Source of the DNA: Crotalaria pallida
Lineage: Eukaryota; Streptophyta; Magnoliopsida; Fabales; Fabaceae
Reading direction: 5' to 3'
DNA: 64,000 bases
NCBI GenBank assembly: GCA_037953625.1
Contig: CM075653.1
Location: 7,192,001 to 7,256,000, forward strand
In this document: in pieces, positions 21,487 through 33,505 of the stretch
Position numbering within the stretch: the stretch's first letter is position 1
Layout of the letters: each line of letters opens with the position of its first letter
Made by a program: the position numbers and the translations under genes
Notes under the pieces: model-generated
The model's input: the letters and a program-made list of their open reading frames with translations, nothing else
Database searches by the model: none
What the model was told of the DNA's origin: nothing

Positions 21487-24400
21487 TATTTTTTTTTTTT
21501 TTGGTAGAAACAGAGGGGCAAAGCCCAAAACAGAAAAAACAAAAGCAAAGAGAAAATTAAACTAACACTGCATCTCTCGGTAAAGCAGTGTTCCTATAAT
21601 CATGAGCTAGGAGGCTTCTAATCCTTTCAGGAGGTTGATCAAACAGATGGAGATCATCTTCTAGCTGGAGGCTCAAATATGCCATGAAGTCTGCACAAAT
21701 GTTTCCTTCTCGCAAAGTATGAGTAAACAGGATGTCCCAATCCTTCTTTGCCCACATAATGATTTGAGTTAAGATGCTGTTAAGGCTTGCAGTCTGTCCC
21801 TGATTCAGCTTCTGGTTGATGAGCTTTATGATTGAAAGGGAATCACCTTCAACTATGACTCTCCTAAGGCCACAACTCCAGGCCAACTTTAAACCAGTGA
21901 GAATGCCCCACAATTCCGCTTTATAAGCTGAAGTAGTCCCTAATTTCTTTGTGAAGCCCATAATCCATCTTCCTTCAGTGTCACGAAGAACTCCGCCACA
22001 TCCCGCTTGGCCCGGATTTCCTTTGGATGCGCCATCAGTATTCATTTTAACCCAAAGATCTGGCGGTTTTTTCCATTGAATAAAATTGATTGTGATTCTC
22101 TTTGTCCTTTCTCCATGATGCCTACCGTAAGCCTCCTTCACTTCATTCACCTGCAAACGAATAAAATGAGGAATATTAGTAGGATAAATAAAAGAGGGGT
22201 CAAAAACCTTGCTGTTACGCCAGCTCCAGAGAAAATATAGAGAGCATAGAAATATGCATCCCCATTCTTCGATAGAGTGATTGCCCCAACCCCTTAGCAT
22301 ATTAATACGACACCAGTCCTGTAAGTCAACGTTAAAAAACTCAAGCTTTTCATTCGGTTTCACAAGCAAACTCCAAAGACTCCTAGCTTTTTCGCAATCC
22401 CGCATTACATGGAGACTGGTTTCGGTATCAGCACCACATATGCTGCACCGAGGCTCACTAATACCCCATTTATGCTTTTTCTCATTAGTTAATAATCTGT
22501 CCTGAGCAAATTTCCAACCATGGAACTTCCACCGCTCCGGACATCTAACCCTCCATAAATTCAGCCAAGGCACTTGTTCCACCGTAGATAAGTTTGAACT
22601 GATTAAGTCATAAGCACTTTTAATGGTAAATTCTCCATGCAGAGAAGCACTCCAGGACAAAGAATCAACTCCAAGATCATCATTAGGAGGAGGAAGGGGT
22701 TTTATCCTTTGAAGCATTTCATCCGTAACCAGTTGCTTTATCACCGCCGTGTTCCATTCCCCACTAGTATCCTTCATGTCGCTAACTAGACAAATATTAG
22801 AGTCTCTATTAATGTTAGCAATTGCATGGTCTTGTAGAAGAATGCCATCTCCAACCCATTTATCACGCCAAAACCATGTGTTTTTACCATTCCTAATTTT
22901 GTATTCAGAGTAAGCATTCACAGTAGGCCATATTGACACCATTTTTCTCCAAAGCTGCGAATCCCCTTGCCGAGCAGTAACTTGTTGAGACATGACTTGA
23001 CCACGACCGTATTTTCCTTTTAGCACCCGGACCCATAAAGAATCCGGCTTAGTCATAACACCCCAGCAAAGTTTCATCATGAAAGCCTCATTGAAGGAAG
23101 TTATTCTTCTAAAACCCAAACCTCCTTGAATTTTAGGGAGACGAATGCGATCCCAACTGATAAGGTGAGCTTTCCTCTGCTCTCTAGAGCTACCCCAAAT
23201 GAAACTCCTCTGAGCCTTTTCAATTTCATTACAAATATTCTTAGGGATAACAGAGTGTTGCATAACATGATTGGCCATAGCTCCAATAACTGATTTAGCC
23301 AACATAGCTCTTCCAGCGAAGGATAAGGTATGAGCTTTCCATCCCGCCAGTTTATTCTGAAGCCTTTCCAGAAGCGGTTTATAATTATCTCTCTTTCGGG
23401 AGCTTCCATGATCAATCGAGCCTAAATAATTGCCCAGGCCCTTTGAAGGCTTAAATCCACTCATAGTGATAATATCATCGCGGACATCTTGAGGAGTATT
23501 TGATGAGAAAAAGATGGACGTCTTTAGCTCATTCACTTTATGACCAGAGGCTTCTCCAAAAGTTTCTATACAATGCATAATGTTTCCAAGTTGTTCAGTG
23601 GTGGCTTCTGCAAAAACAAGCAAATCGTCAGCAAACATAAGATGTGAAATAGAGGGACCGTTTCTACCTGTTTTGATTGGTTTCCAGTAACCATTACTCA
23701 CAGCTTCCTCAATCAAATGAGAGAGCTTATCCATACATATCACAAACAAGAAAGGCGATAACGGGTCTCCTTGTCTAATTCCTCTGGTGGGGTGAAAAGT
23801 ATCAGTCTTGTTGCCATTCCAAAGCATCTTGTACGAAGAGGTAGTGATACACTTATAGACTATATCTATGAAGTTATCAGGAAGATGAAGCTCATGCAGG
23901 CAATTTTTAATGAATTTCCAAGAGAGCCTGTCATAAGCTTTCTCAAGATCAAATTTGATGGACATGTAACTTTTGCTACCTCTCATATGATTCATCGAAT
24001 GGACAATTTCTTGAGCTATTATTACATTGTCCTGTATATTTCTTCCAGGAACGAAGCCAGCTTGATAAGGAGAGATCCATCCATTCATAAGAGGCTTAAT
24101 TCTGTTTGCTAGAATCTTGGTAATGCACTTGTAAACAACATTGCAAAGAGATATTGGTCTAAATTGAGAGGCATTATGAGGTTGATCAATTTTTGGAATC
24201 AGGACCAGAAGAGTTGAATTTATGGCTTGAATGGCTTCCCTGTCCTGCCAGACACTTTTAACAAAAAGACTAAAACTTTCATTAATAATTTCCCAATTAT
24301 GCTTGAAAAAGAGCACTGGGAGACCATCTTCTCCGGGGGCTTTGAGAGAGCCCATGGAGAACAAAGCCTTTCTGATCTCATCATTAGATGCCACCCTATC

Positions 24401-24660
24401 CAGTTCATAGGCATTTATATCAATGGAAGGATAAGATAAATTACATATAAGAGCATGTCTATCAAAATTATCTTCCATATAAAGCTGAATAAAAAAGGTG
24501 CGAACCATATTACAAATAAGATCATTATCAAAAATCCACTCACCATTACTATCTTTTAAAGATAAAATTTTATTCTTTTTTCTTCTACTGACAGTACGGG
24601 AATGATAATACCTCGTGTTGCGATCACCGCTAAGAAAACGGATATAATTTTGGTCCTTCT
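21487..24660 (-). mobile_element. 5'-truncated L1-type LINE
   Basis: The element runs from a truncated 5' end near 24660 to a poly-A tail, seen as poly-T at 21489-21502 on the plus strand. The sequence becomes non-coding AT-rich DNA immediately right of 24660. The endonuclease domain and ORF1 are missing. I could not find a clear target-site duplication by eye. Confidence 0.85.
21557..24660 (-). CDS. LINE ORF2 fragment: reverse transcriptase, zf-RVT and RNase H
   Basis: The frame is open from the truncation point near 24660 to the stop at 21557, more than 1,030 codons without a stop. The first Met in the frame is at 24508. From the N-terminal side it has the RT domain (LIPKIDQP, FRPISLCNVVYK, the YQAGFVPGR block, FDLEKAYDR, RQGDPLSPFLF and the catalytic FADD). 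A zf-RVT region follows (WRVRCPERWKFHGWKFAQDR, CSICGADTETSLHVMRDC). A C-terminal RNase H domain follows, with MNTDGASKGNPG, KAELWGILTGL and EGDSLSIIK. RT and RNase H copy element RNA at a nicked target. The endonuclease is absent, so this copy cannot be autonomous. The long open frame suggests recent insertion. Confidence 0.92.
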
Positions 24661-25430
24661 AATTTTGTTAGAGTTGTTTAAGGTTAGTTTGATTTTCCGA
24701 TAGATTTAAAGTTCTATAAATGTTAAGGCCTAAGGGTAAATTCTATGTGGGTCGTATTAGATGTGTAAGCCGTGTAATGAACCATCAGACCATACTCCAT
24801 TACAATGGAAATTGCAGATGATGAGTCCTGGGATTTGAACTCATGTTTTAATCAAGATAACAATTTTAATATGAAAAATCAAAAATATTCTTTATTAAAA
24901 ATTTGCTGGATTATGAACCCAAAAATCATTCATGAACCTCGTTCTTTGTCCTTTCAGAAACACCTTCAATGGCAACAAATTTATCGGATGAATATTTTAG
25001 AAAAAACTTGAAAAATATCTTTGGTGAAGTTTGATATTCAGATTCAGACGCATTTGGATTCATAAGCGAAGTTGGAAATGGATATGTTATTTGACACTTG
25101 AAAATGAGTGGATAAATAGACTGCTTATATTTTATTCAAATAAAATGGCAATCCTGCAATTTAAATTTTAAAGTATGAATTAATTAAAATGCTTAAAGGC
25201 TAAAAGCATAATGAGCGCCTGTGGGGCTTTCTTCATTCCAAATAAATGAATTTGGAATGATTACGTTTTCGGAGAATCTAGGACTCTTTTTTCTCATGAA
25301 ACAAATTTTGAGGATTAGTAATTAGTAACGTTATTTATGCACCAAACTGAGTCACTAGAATAGGAATTTGTTATATAAAAATAAAAATAAAAGAATTATG
25401 ATAAATCCAATATCTTATTTTATCATTTAT
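24661..25430. other. AT-rich DNA with a possible SINE remnant
   Basis: No gene is supported. Around 24745-24850 the minus strand contains GAGTTCAAATCCCAGGACTC, a B-box-like motif, suggesting a decayed SINE. Confidence 0.35.
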
Positions 25431-25552
25431 TTTTTTTTTTTTTTTTTTTTTGGTTTACATGGGTCTGGGACTAGAACCGATGACCTGGGGGTTGGGGAAA
25501 TCCTAAGTGTCCCTGCAGCCATCAACTGGGCTACCTTACGCGGACTATTTTT
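25431..25552 (-). mobile_element. Compact SINE with A and B boxes
   Basis: On the minus strand it reads GTCCGCGTAAGGTAGCCCAG and TTGATGGCTGCAGGG (A-box region), then ATCGGTTCTAGTCCCAG (B box) and GACCCATGTAAACC, ending in a run of about 20 A. The layout is tRNA-derived head, short body and A tail. Confidence 0.75.
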
Positions 25553-25805
25553 TTTCTTTTTTAAAGTAGGAGTTATGATGTCAAATTTTGATGTTATAAT
25601 TCGTTTGATTTTAGACAAAAATAGTCTATCAAGTGAAAGTATGTTGTGCCATTAATTTTACTTAACAAACAACCAACTCACAATTGCGTACAAGTGTGTA
25701 TCTATATATACCCGGAAAAAAGAAATTTAAAGAAAATGGGTTGAAAAATGAATGTGGTTAATGACTTAATTCCAATATTTTATTGTTTGGTAAGAATAGG
25801 AGTAT

Positions 25806-25987
25806 ACATAACAATAATGCTATTTGGATATTTATATTTAACATCTAAGTCTAACATATATTATTTCGAGTAAAAATAATGTGAAAAATAATAAGAAAGA
25901 TAAATTGAACCATCATTCTTTACCTAAAGTGGTAGACGTTAGACTTAGTAAATATTAGATATAATGTTCAAATAATATTATTGTGCA
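25806..25987. mobile_element. Short MITE
   Basis: The left arm (AATAATGCTATTTGGATAT through AAGTCTAAC) and the right arm (GTTAGACTTAG through CAAATAATATTATT) are inverted copies with an AT-rich centre. Confidence 0.65.
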
Positions 25988-26263
25988 GAGAATTACATAT
26001 TCAAATCATTTTCTATTGTTTCGAGATCTCAGATATGAGGTTCAAAGCCCGGTGAAACAATAAATTTCGAGGTATCATACCACTTATAACTAATGATATC
26101 GGATAAATTTATTAATCTAAGAACACAAAATGAACTCAAGATATCATTTTAAGGTTAATTAAAATCATTTTCTGTTGAAGAACTTGTCGTCTTGCGGAAA
26201 TAGTAAAATAATTCCTAAGTAGAACCTTATTAAAGTTGTAGCATAAATTGATTACAACAATAT

Positions 26264-28099
26264 TCAAGGATAAACTTCAATGAGAGACATGATGCCGCAT
26301 ATGGGGATAGGGGCAATCCTGTAGTGGCTGAAGCCTGCCTCATAAATTAGTTTCTCCCATTCTTTCTTCTGTCTTTCTTTTCCATTGACCAAACTAAGCA
26401 TCACCATGTCAATGTTTAGTTTCAACTTAGTCAATTCAAGATCGTCACTCTTTTCATCAATGGTTATGTCAATGATAATCACCTTTCCTTTTTTCCCCTC
26501 ACCCGAAATAGCTTCTTTACAATTCTTCAATATGTTCAAAGATGATTCATCATCCCAATCATGTAGAACCCTCTATAGAATAATAGTAATAATAACGTTA
26601 ATTTTATAATGATCAATCATAATTAATAAAATCAATATTATGTATACTACACTAAATTGAAACATATTTTTCTTTGTTTGGTTTTAACATTATTGAGGAA
26701 GAACTAATATTGTTGGTCAATTCATGGAAGACTAATAAAGCGTTATAATAATCCTCAAAAAAATTAAAGCTAAAATCACTAAACTAGTCCAAAAAGAGAA
26801 ATTACCGAATAAGTTATGAAAGTTTAAAATAGTTATTATGGAATATAAATTTTAATCTCCAAAAAATTATATATTATCACTACTATCACATAAGTATCTA
26901 AAATAATTAATCAATGGTCATTTATATTTTTCAAGACTTATTTTTTTTGTCATTTTCTTAAAGGATTAATTTGATGGAAGACCAAATTCACCTTTTAGTA
27001 AAAAAAAATAAAATAATGAAATACTAATGTTACATCTACGTTCAAAATTGACATTCAAATATACATCCATTTATCTTACAAACATATGTATTTGACATCT
27101 GTACGAGACATCTGCTTTTTTAAGTAAAAACTGGTGGATCTTGCAATTTATCAATCTTACAAGATCCACTAATTTTTACCTAAAAATACAGGTCTCTGCT
27201 ACATATGTCAAATACGAATGTTAGATAAACATTTTCGTTTGTCTTGTATGAGAAATAATTGAGGTAAATTTTAGATGTAGATATAACATTTCTAATAAAG
27301 AAACTCTACTAGCTCATGAGCATACCTTGAGTAAAATTGCATCAGCAGAAGGGATGGACTTCAACATATCCCCACCAACAAAACTCAAGTTGTTTTGAGT
27401 TCCAGAGCAGTTAGCCACAACATGTGGTTGGTCAAATACTATGCATTTCATGTGAGGAAATGCTTCATGGATGAGTCTTGTGGTATCACCAGTACAACCT
27501 CCCACATCAACTAGGGACCCCAAACCCTCAAACACATGCTTACACTCTTTGAGAGCTAACTTGAACATATAAGAATCAGCAGCCATGGACTCTTGAAACC
27601 TTCTCATTCGATCAGGGTCTTCATTAATACTGTCCCATAAACTCTTACCTGTCACACTCTCTGTTAGTGTGAGTTCCTTATCCTCATTCAACCATGTCTT
27701 AGAGTAACGCCATTGTTCTATGTAATTTGGTTGAAGTACTACCATAACAAAAGGTGATAAACATGTTGGCTCACTTCTTATAAGAAGTTTTGATGGAGGG
27801 GTTAGAATATATGCTTCTTCTTCTTTTCCTTCTACTTTTGTTTTGGCAAAGAATCCATTGTGTGTTAGGAGGCGCATGAATCTATGGAGGACATTAATTT
27901 TTGAAGGGTGGAGTTTCAAAGATGAGACTAACTCGGGAACAGTGATGGGTTTTCCATGGTTATGGATTACATCTGCTATGCCTAGCTCTATGGCGGATTT
28001 GAGAGCCATGGAGCTTATGAAGTTGTATGCATACTTATACAAATGGATTTGAGCTTGATGCAGTTCACTTTCTTCACTGCAATTGGTATTGAAATCCAT
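26264..28099 (-). CDS. Isoflavone/caffeate-type O-methyltransferase
   Basis: Two exons, 28099-27326 and 26572-26264, with a GT-AG intron (CTCAAG|GTATGC ... CTATAG|AGGGTT, phase 0), give 360 residues, normal for the family. The N-terminal dimerisation domain covers about residues 20-80 (ALKSAIELGIADVIHNHGKP). The SAM-binding motif is SLVDVGGCTGD at about 195-205, where most relatives have GGGTG. VFDQPHVV and GGDML follow. The catalytic His is in VLHDWDDE (about residue 262), and the C terminus is GIMSLIEVYP. Such enzymes methylate a hydroxyl of isoflavonoids or other phenolics with S-adenosylmethionine in the cytosol. The residue just after the intron is Arg, where relatives have Trp or Tyr. 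Which phenolic is used cannot be read from sequence. Confidence 0.93.
27026..27293. mobile_element. MITE in the O-methyltransferase intron
   Basis: The left end AATGTTACATCTACGTTCAAA and the right end TTTTAGATGTAGATATAACATTTC are inverted. A second hairpin in the centre uses GTGGATCTTG and CAAGATCCAC. Confidence 0.75.
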
Positions 28100-28143
28100 T
28101 TTTCTTCGATCTATATGTTTTTTCTTGAACTTTGCTTATGATG

Positions 28144-28157
28144 ATATATATATATAT
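28144..28157 (-). promoter_or_regulatory. TA-repeat / TATA region of the O-methyltransferase gene
   Basis: A (TA)n tract sits about 45 bases upstream of the ATG at 28099. It may serve as the TATA box, giving a very short leader, or be a simple repeat. Confidence 0.35.
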
Positions 28158-28860
28158 GTTTAAACACAAAGTAGGATGCATGCAGCTTTATATTTTAACT
28201 GGTTTTGTGCCTGTGCATTGCTCGGGTATACTACTTATTTGATAACATTTAAAAAAAATATATATATTTGTTCATTATTTTGTGTTTTCAAATTGAACAA
28301 GGACCAATTGGTTTATTCGTATAAATAAAATTATTTATGAAATTCAAATGATCAAATTCTTGAAAATCTAGTAAGGATTGTCTCAATAGTGTAAATATCT
28401 TTTTTTTTAATTTAAGAAATACAATTTCAATTTAAAGAAGTAAAAAATAGTTCTCTATATAACACTACATATTGTAATTAATCCTTTAACTCCTTCTTAT
28501 TGTTTTTGTTGATTAATTTCGGACCGTAACATCTCAATCAGATATATTTTCTATGGCTCTTTAATTATTTGAAAATTGTAAAGGTAGGCTATGTTTTACA
28601 AAACTAACTTATAACTATAAATTTATATTTATGAACTTATAATATATATATCTTTGAAGCTAAGCGAGAGCTTTAGAATTATTAGAGCTCTAAGAAGTTG
28701 GATGGCACCTTGAGAGTCTCGCAAAAGTTGCACCTAACAAGCAACAATGCCCACACACTCGAAAATGATTATACTAAGTCTTTGTCTCTTTCTAACAAAA
28801 AAAAAAAAAAAAAGTGCATCCGTGCGCAACAAAGCCTTTATCAATTTTGTATAGAATTTA

Positions 28861-29737
28861 AAAAGGTTTTAATTTCGTTTTCTAAATATTAAAAGAGTCA
28901 ATTTAGTCATCTATTTTTATAAAGTTTGTCAATGTTACTCTTCTGTCATAACACAGTTAGAATTAAACGGAATATTCCAGATTCTCACCGGAGATTCTTT
29001 CAAATAGTGTATGCGTTGGCGACGGATTTTGCAACGGATTTTGCGACGGATTTTTTTGAAAATATAATAAAAAATCAAAAATAAAAAAATCATATTTAAA
29101 AAAAACTGTAAAATATTTTTAAAAAATTTGCAATTTTTTGTTAATATTTTAAATATTTTTAAAAAACAACAAAAATTTTCAGAAAAATTTTAAATAATCA
29201 GTAAAATATTTTTAAAATTTATGAAAATTTTATTTTTGGTTTTTTAATATTCTAAACATTAATAGAAAATTCGTAAAAATAGTAAAATAATATTAAAAAT
29301 AATTTTAAAAAAATTTGTGAAAAAAAGAAATTTTTTTTATGAAAAAAACGAAAGTCATTTTTAAAATATTTTACTGATTATTTAAAACTTTTCTAAAAAT
29401 TTTATTATTTTTTAAAAATATTTAAAATATTAAAAAAAAATTGCAGAATTTTTTTAAAAAATATTTAACAGTTTTTTTTAAAAAATATGAATTTTTTATT
29501 ATTTTTCGAATTTTTTTTATTATTTTTGAAAAAAATCCGTCGCCAACACATGCACTGTTTAAAGGAATCTCCGGTGAGAATCTGGAATATTCCGATTAAT
29601 TCTAACGGTGTTATGACGGAAGGGCAACATTGACAAATTTCATAAAAATAGAGTACTAAATTGACTCTTTAAATAGTTAGAGGACCAAATTGAAACCTAG
29701 ATATAACATAAAGGACCAAAACAATATTTAAGCCATT
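28861..29737. mobile_element. 0.9-kb foldback element
   Basis: The left arm (28861-29050) and right arm (29520-29737) are inverted copies. Shared blocks include AGAGTCAATTTAGT, TTTGTCAATGTT, GGAATATTCCAGATTCTCAC, CGGAGATTC and GTTGGCGACGGATTTT. The AT-rich interior is itself largely inverted (AAAATATTTTTAAAA and complements), so almost the whole unit could form one long hairpin. No ORF is present. Confidence 0.85.
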
Positions 29738-29876
29738 TTAAAAAAAAATACAAGGATTTTGTTATTTTTTGAAATTTAATAGAAAGTCTTGGTTAAGTTT
29801 CTTATTTTAAAAAACCAATTTAATATTAGGTAGAAACAAAATTTTTGTACTTTTTCTCCTTTTACTTTATATCACC

Positions 29877-29877
<1 letters not shown>

Positions 29878-29913
<36 letters not shown>

Positions 29914-29935
29914 TAAATATAAATATAAATATAAG
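29878..29935. repeat. Microsatellite (TAA)n followed by (ATAAAT)n
   Basis: About ten TAA units are followed by four ATATAA-type units, with a (TA)n tract at about 29962-29980. Confidence 0.9.
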
Positions 29936-30114
29936 TTTTTATATTCAAATAAGAAATATAAAAATATATATATATATATATTTAAATAATAACACTTATT
30001 TTTATATTTATTATTATAAATATATAAAAACATATATTTATATGTTTTTATATTCAAATATAAAAAGATTATAGAACATATATTTAATAAAATCTTTATA
30101 AAATATATATTCAA

Positions 30115-31569
30115 ATATGGAGATGGTTTTTGGTCAAAAAGAACTTATATATTTAAAATTGAAGAATTTTTTAAAAATTTTATTTTGCCTTTTGGCTCTA
30201 TGTTGCGCTTGTTGAACACTTGAACCTATAATTATGGGAGATAACTATTAGAAACTCAGCAAGCGGCCTAACAATCTACTAGAGGGGGGTGAATAGTAAT
30301 TGAAAGCAATAATACCAATTTTTCGTGATGAGATTGAAATCGGTCGGATAATGCTAGAGTTTTAAAATGAAAGACTGACTTTAATTTGGGCCGAGCAGTA
30401 TCTGATAATCGGTTATCTAGACCGATCATCGATTATCCGAGTTGCGCCACTCAAAGATCAGGTTTGCAGCGAAAATTTGTTAGCACTATCCGAGCACAAA
30501 ATATAAGTTAAACAAAGCCGACTAAATGCTCGGCAAAAACTGAAAGCAGTAAAGAGAAAATGAGACGCCAAGATTTTATACTGGTTCACCCACCAACACG
30601 GTAAGCTACGTCCAGTCCCCCCCCCCCCCCCCCCGAACCTTAGGGAGCCTTTAATAATATCAAATTGATAGAAATTACAAGGGATCAATTAACCCACAAA
30701 TATAGTACCAAACTCTTGGCTTCTACCTAATTTAACAAACTGCCGAAGAACGTCCTCGGACTTTAACAAGTCTTGAAACCTTCAAGACACCTTGAAACCT
30801 TCAAGGATTTTCACCAAAGAACCTCTTTGGATTTCTGCTCAGGAACCTCCTAAGACTTCAATCTCCAAGAACCTCTTTGACGAGCTTGGAAACCTTCCAA
30901 GACTTTCACTACTTGAGAACACCTCAAGACTTGTAGAACTGATTGAGTGAATGAGATGGCTCCAACCCGAAACTCAAGTGTGTTTGATTTTGAAGGTTTG
31001 ATGAACAACTGAGTATTCGATTATGTGTGTGAGAAAGGATTTTTGTAGAGAACGATTTGAGGCATGGGTTCTGAATATAATAGTTTTACTCTCAAACTCT
31101 TATCGTTCTCTTTTCTGAGTTTTGTATCTTTGAAAAATGAGTATGAAATTTTTGCCCTTGTTCTTCTGTTTCTGTCACTTCTTTCTCTTGTATTCCTCTT
31201 TTTTGTTCTGAAGAAGAAAACCCATGCCTTTTATAATAATCTCAGCACGCATGAGGTAGAAGAGAGAGTGAAAAAATATCTTGGACACATATGTCCTTTG
31301 CAACGGATATACTAGATAATTTCTGCACTGTTCAGAGATATGTTTGTCCTTTGTCCAGCCGTTTCCGCTTCTTTGTAACGTTCTGAGTTTGTCTCTCTTG
31401 CATTGTTGATTTGAATTTTCAATTTTGAAATATTAAGGATGGTGACAGATGGATGCTGAGAGATAAGGACAAAATTGCCAACTATGCACAGTACTATAAT
31501 ACCAGTACAGAGACGAAGAGATGCATGCGGCGTACTGCTGAAGAATGAAGAAGATAAATAGTGATGACA
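30115..31569. other. Gene-free, probably LTR-element-derived DNA
   Basis: It contains GAGGGGGGTGAATAG, a motif common at ends of large non-coding plant retroelements. An 18-base poly-C tract is at 30617-30634. CT-rich phrases recur, such as CCTTCAAGACACCTTGAAACC and AAGAACCTCTTTG. No reverse transcriptase or gag was seen. Confidence 0.45.
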
Positions 31570-32010
31570 AGCTTGACAACTAGTTTGAGCTTGACATCTC
31601 TCCGAGCTTGGGAACTTGAGTGATTAATCTTCTCTGAGCTGACCGAGCTAATCTTTCGTCCGACTTCCTCAAGTCGAGCTTGGGGACTTGAGTGATAGAT
31701 CTGATCTGAGCTGAGCTGATCTGATGTGATGCCGAGCTTGACAACTAGTTCGAGCTTGACATCTCTCTGAACACGCCTGAGCTTAAACTGAACTGCTTTG
31801 AGGTGAACAGTGTTGCCGAGCTTGACAATTTCACCGAGCTTGGGGACTTGAGTGATTAATCTTTTTGATGAACAGTGTTGCCGAGCTTGACGAAAGTTCG
31901 AGCTTGACAACTTCACCGAGCTTTGAACTTGAGTGATTAATCTTCTTGATGAACAGTGTTGCCGAGCTTGACGAAAGTTCGAGTTTGACAATTTCACCGA
32001 GTTGACCGAG
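31570..32010. repeat. Diverged tandem repeat array
   Basis: Units built from CCGAGCTTGACAACTAG, CGAGCTTGGGGACTTGAG, TGATTAATCTTCTTGATG and GAACAGTGTTGCCGAGCTTG recur about six times. The most regular copies span 31805-32000, with a period near 70-75 bases. The 167-codon minus-strand frame here is a product of the repeat. Confidence 0.75.
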
Positions 32011-32363
32011 TCTGCTTTGAGCGATCGCTCGGATTGATCACTTTCGAGTACGCCTGAGCTGATTCATTTGGTTTCATCAAAACCCTTGGCTGAGAATCGA
32101 GCGCGTGATGTATTTGTCATCATCAAAACCTTTGATTTAACACCTTTGATTTAACAAGAACTACTGTTCAAAGAGAAGGAGAGATAGAGAGATACTCCTA
32201 TGCTAATAATGTTAAAGAGGTGAGAGAGAGAGATCTCATATTAAATTATTAATATTGATTTTGGAATTTTATCCATACTAAAGATGCAATTTACAACTTA
32301 AAAAAAAACAATTTACGAAATAAATATTTTTTCTTCTTGGTCATTTAATATTTTTTTGGAAAG

Positions 32364-32920
32364 TACTCCCTCCGATCTTTATTATAAGTCTTTTTGACTA
32401 ATTTTCACACCCTTTTAGAAACTTAGTTAATATTGTTAGTGATATTGAAAATGTAAATATTTGGTACTCCCTCCGTCCCTAATTATAAGACTCTTTTGAC
32501 ACTTTTATTTTGTCCCTATTTATATAACCTCATACCAATTTTCAATGATGATCATTAATTACTTTTTTCCACAAACACCCCTATTTATTTAACACTTTTT
32601 AGATTCTCAATAATATTAATAGGGGTAATTTTGAAAATGCATATCAATAGTTCACATTTCCAATACAAATAAGTAATAAATTAATCAGTTTTCTTAATGG
32701 CCGTGATCTCCCAAAGGTATCTTATAATTAGGGACGAAGGGAGTATGTACTTTTTCAAAAATACCCCTATGATTATTATTGTGAATCTAAAAAATGTTGA
32801 ATAAATGGGGGTATTTATTGAAAATAAATAATTAATGTCATTGGAAGTTGAAAATGTGGCTTATATTAAGGACAAAAAAAAGTCTTCAAATGAGGCTTAT
32901 ATATAAGACCCGACGAAGTA
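32364..32920. mobile_element. Outer Stowaway MITE, interrupted
   Basis: The left end TACTCCCTCCGATCTTTATT lies at 32364 and the right end AAGACCCGACGAAGTA at 32905-32920. The two halves are separated by a complete second Stowaway at 32465-32745. Confidence 0.75.
32465..32745. mobile_element. Inner Stowaway MITE
   Basis: Left terminus TACTCCCTCCGTCCCTAATT and right terminus AATTAGGGACGAAGGGAGTA, about 281 bases, flanked by TA. It sits inside the outer copy, so it inserted later. Confidence 0.9.
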
Positions 32921-33079
32921 TTTAACTCTTTATTTTTGAAATATACTTGTTAAATGAATGTTTTAATTAACTACATTCAATTCCTAAAAAAAAATTAATA
33001 TAAATAAAATAGATAAAAGGGTAAAATTGATAAAAAAAATTAGCTCTCCACTTTGATATGCCTATAAGTGATATGTGTA

Positions 33080-33245
33080 TACCAACAAATTGTTGGTGCA
33101 GTGGTGTCAGGGGCTACACTTCGTAAGGCAAGTCACGGTTCGATCCCCCGCAATAACGTTGGGAGAGAAATAAAACCTTAATCCCGGGACGTCCTCGAAC
33201 TGAATTAGTCGTCCCAGTGGGCCGGATACCAGGGCGAAAAAAAAA
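33080..33245 (+). mobile_element. Full-length SINE with target-site duplication
   Basis: The A-box region is GTTGGTGCAGTGGTG and the B box CACGGTTCGATCCCCCG. The body continues CCGGGACGTCCTCGAACTG and ends in CGAAAAAAAAA. The 11-base flanks TGATATGTGTA (33069-33079) and TGATATATGTA (33246-33256) differ at one position. Confidence 0.88.
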
Positions 33246-33505
33246 TGATATATGTACAAGTGTATTTCAGCTAATTGCGATTAATAAATAGATTTTTTAC
33301 GTAAGACTAAGGTCTTGCCAAAGTACTTCTTAATGTTTTTGGAGTTAAAAAAAATAATATAAGTGTACTTAATCCGTATTTCCGTTATCTAAAAAAATAG
33401 TTTTTTCCTACATTTGGCTTGATTTCTTAATAATTGCACAAAAGTAATGTACTTATTAGCCTTTGTTTTTTATACTCCATATTATTTATAACGAAGAGAG
33501 ACAGA

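Noticed and set aside
22007..24439. Short plus-strand ORFs across 22-24.4 kb
   Set aside because: Antisense shadows of the LINE RT frame.
29872..30114. 80-codon Leu/Tyr-rich ORF
   Set aside because: Translation of TAA/ATA microsatellites.
31494..31997. 167-codon minus-strand frame
   Set aside because: Product of the CCGAGCTTGAC tandem repeats; no conserved domain.
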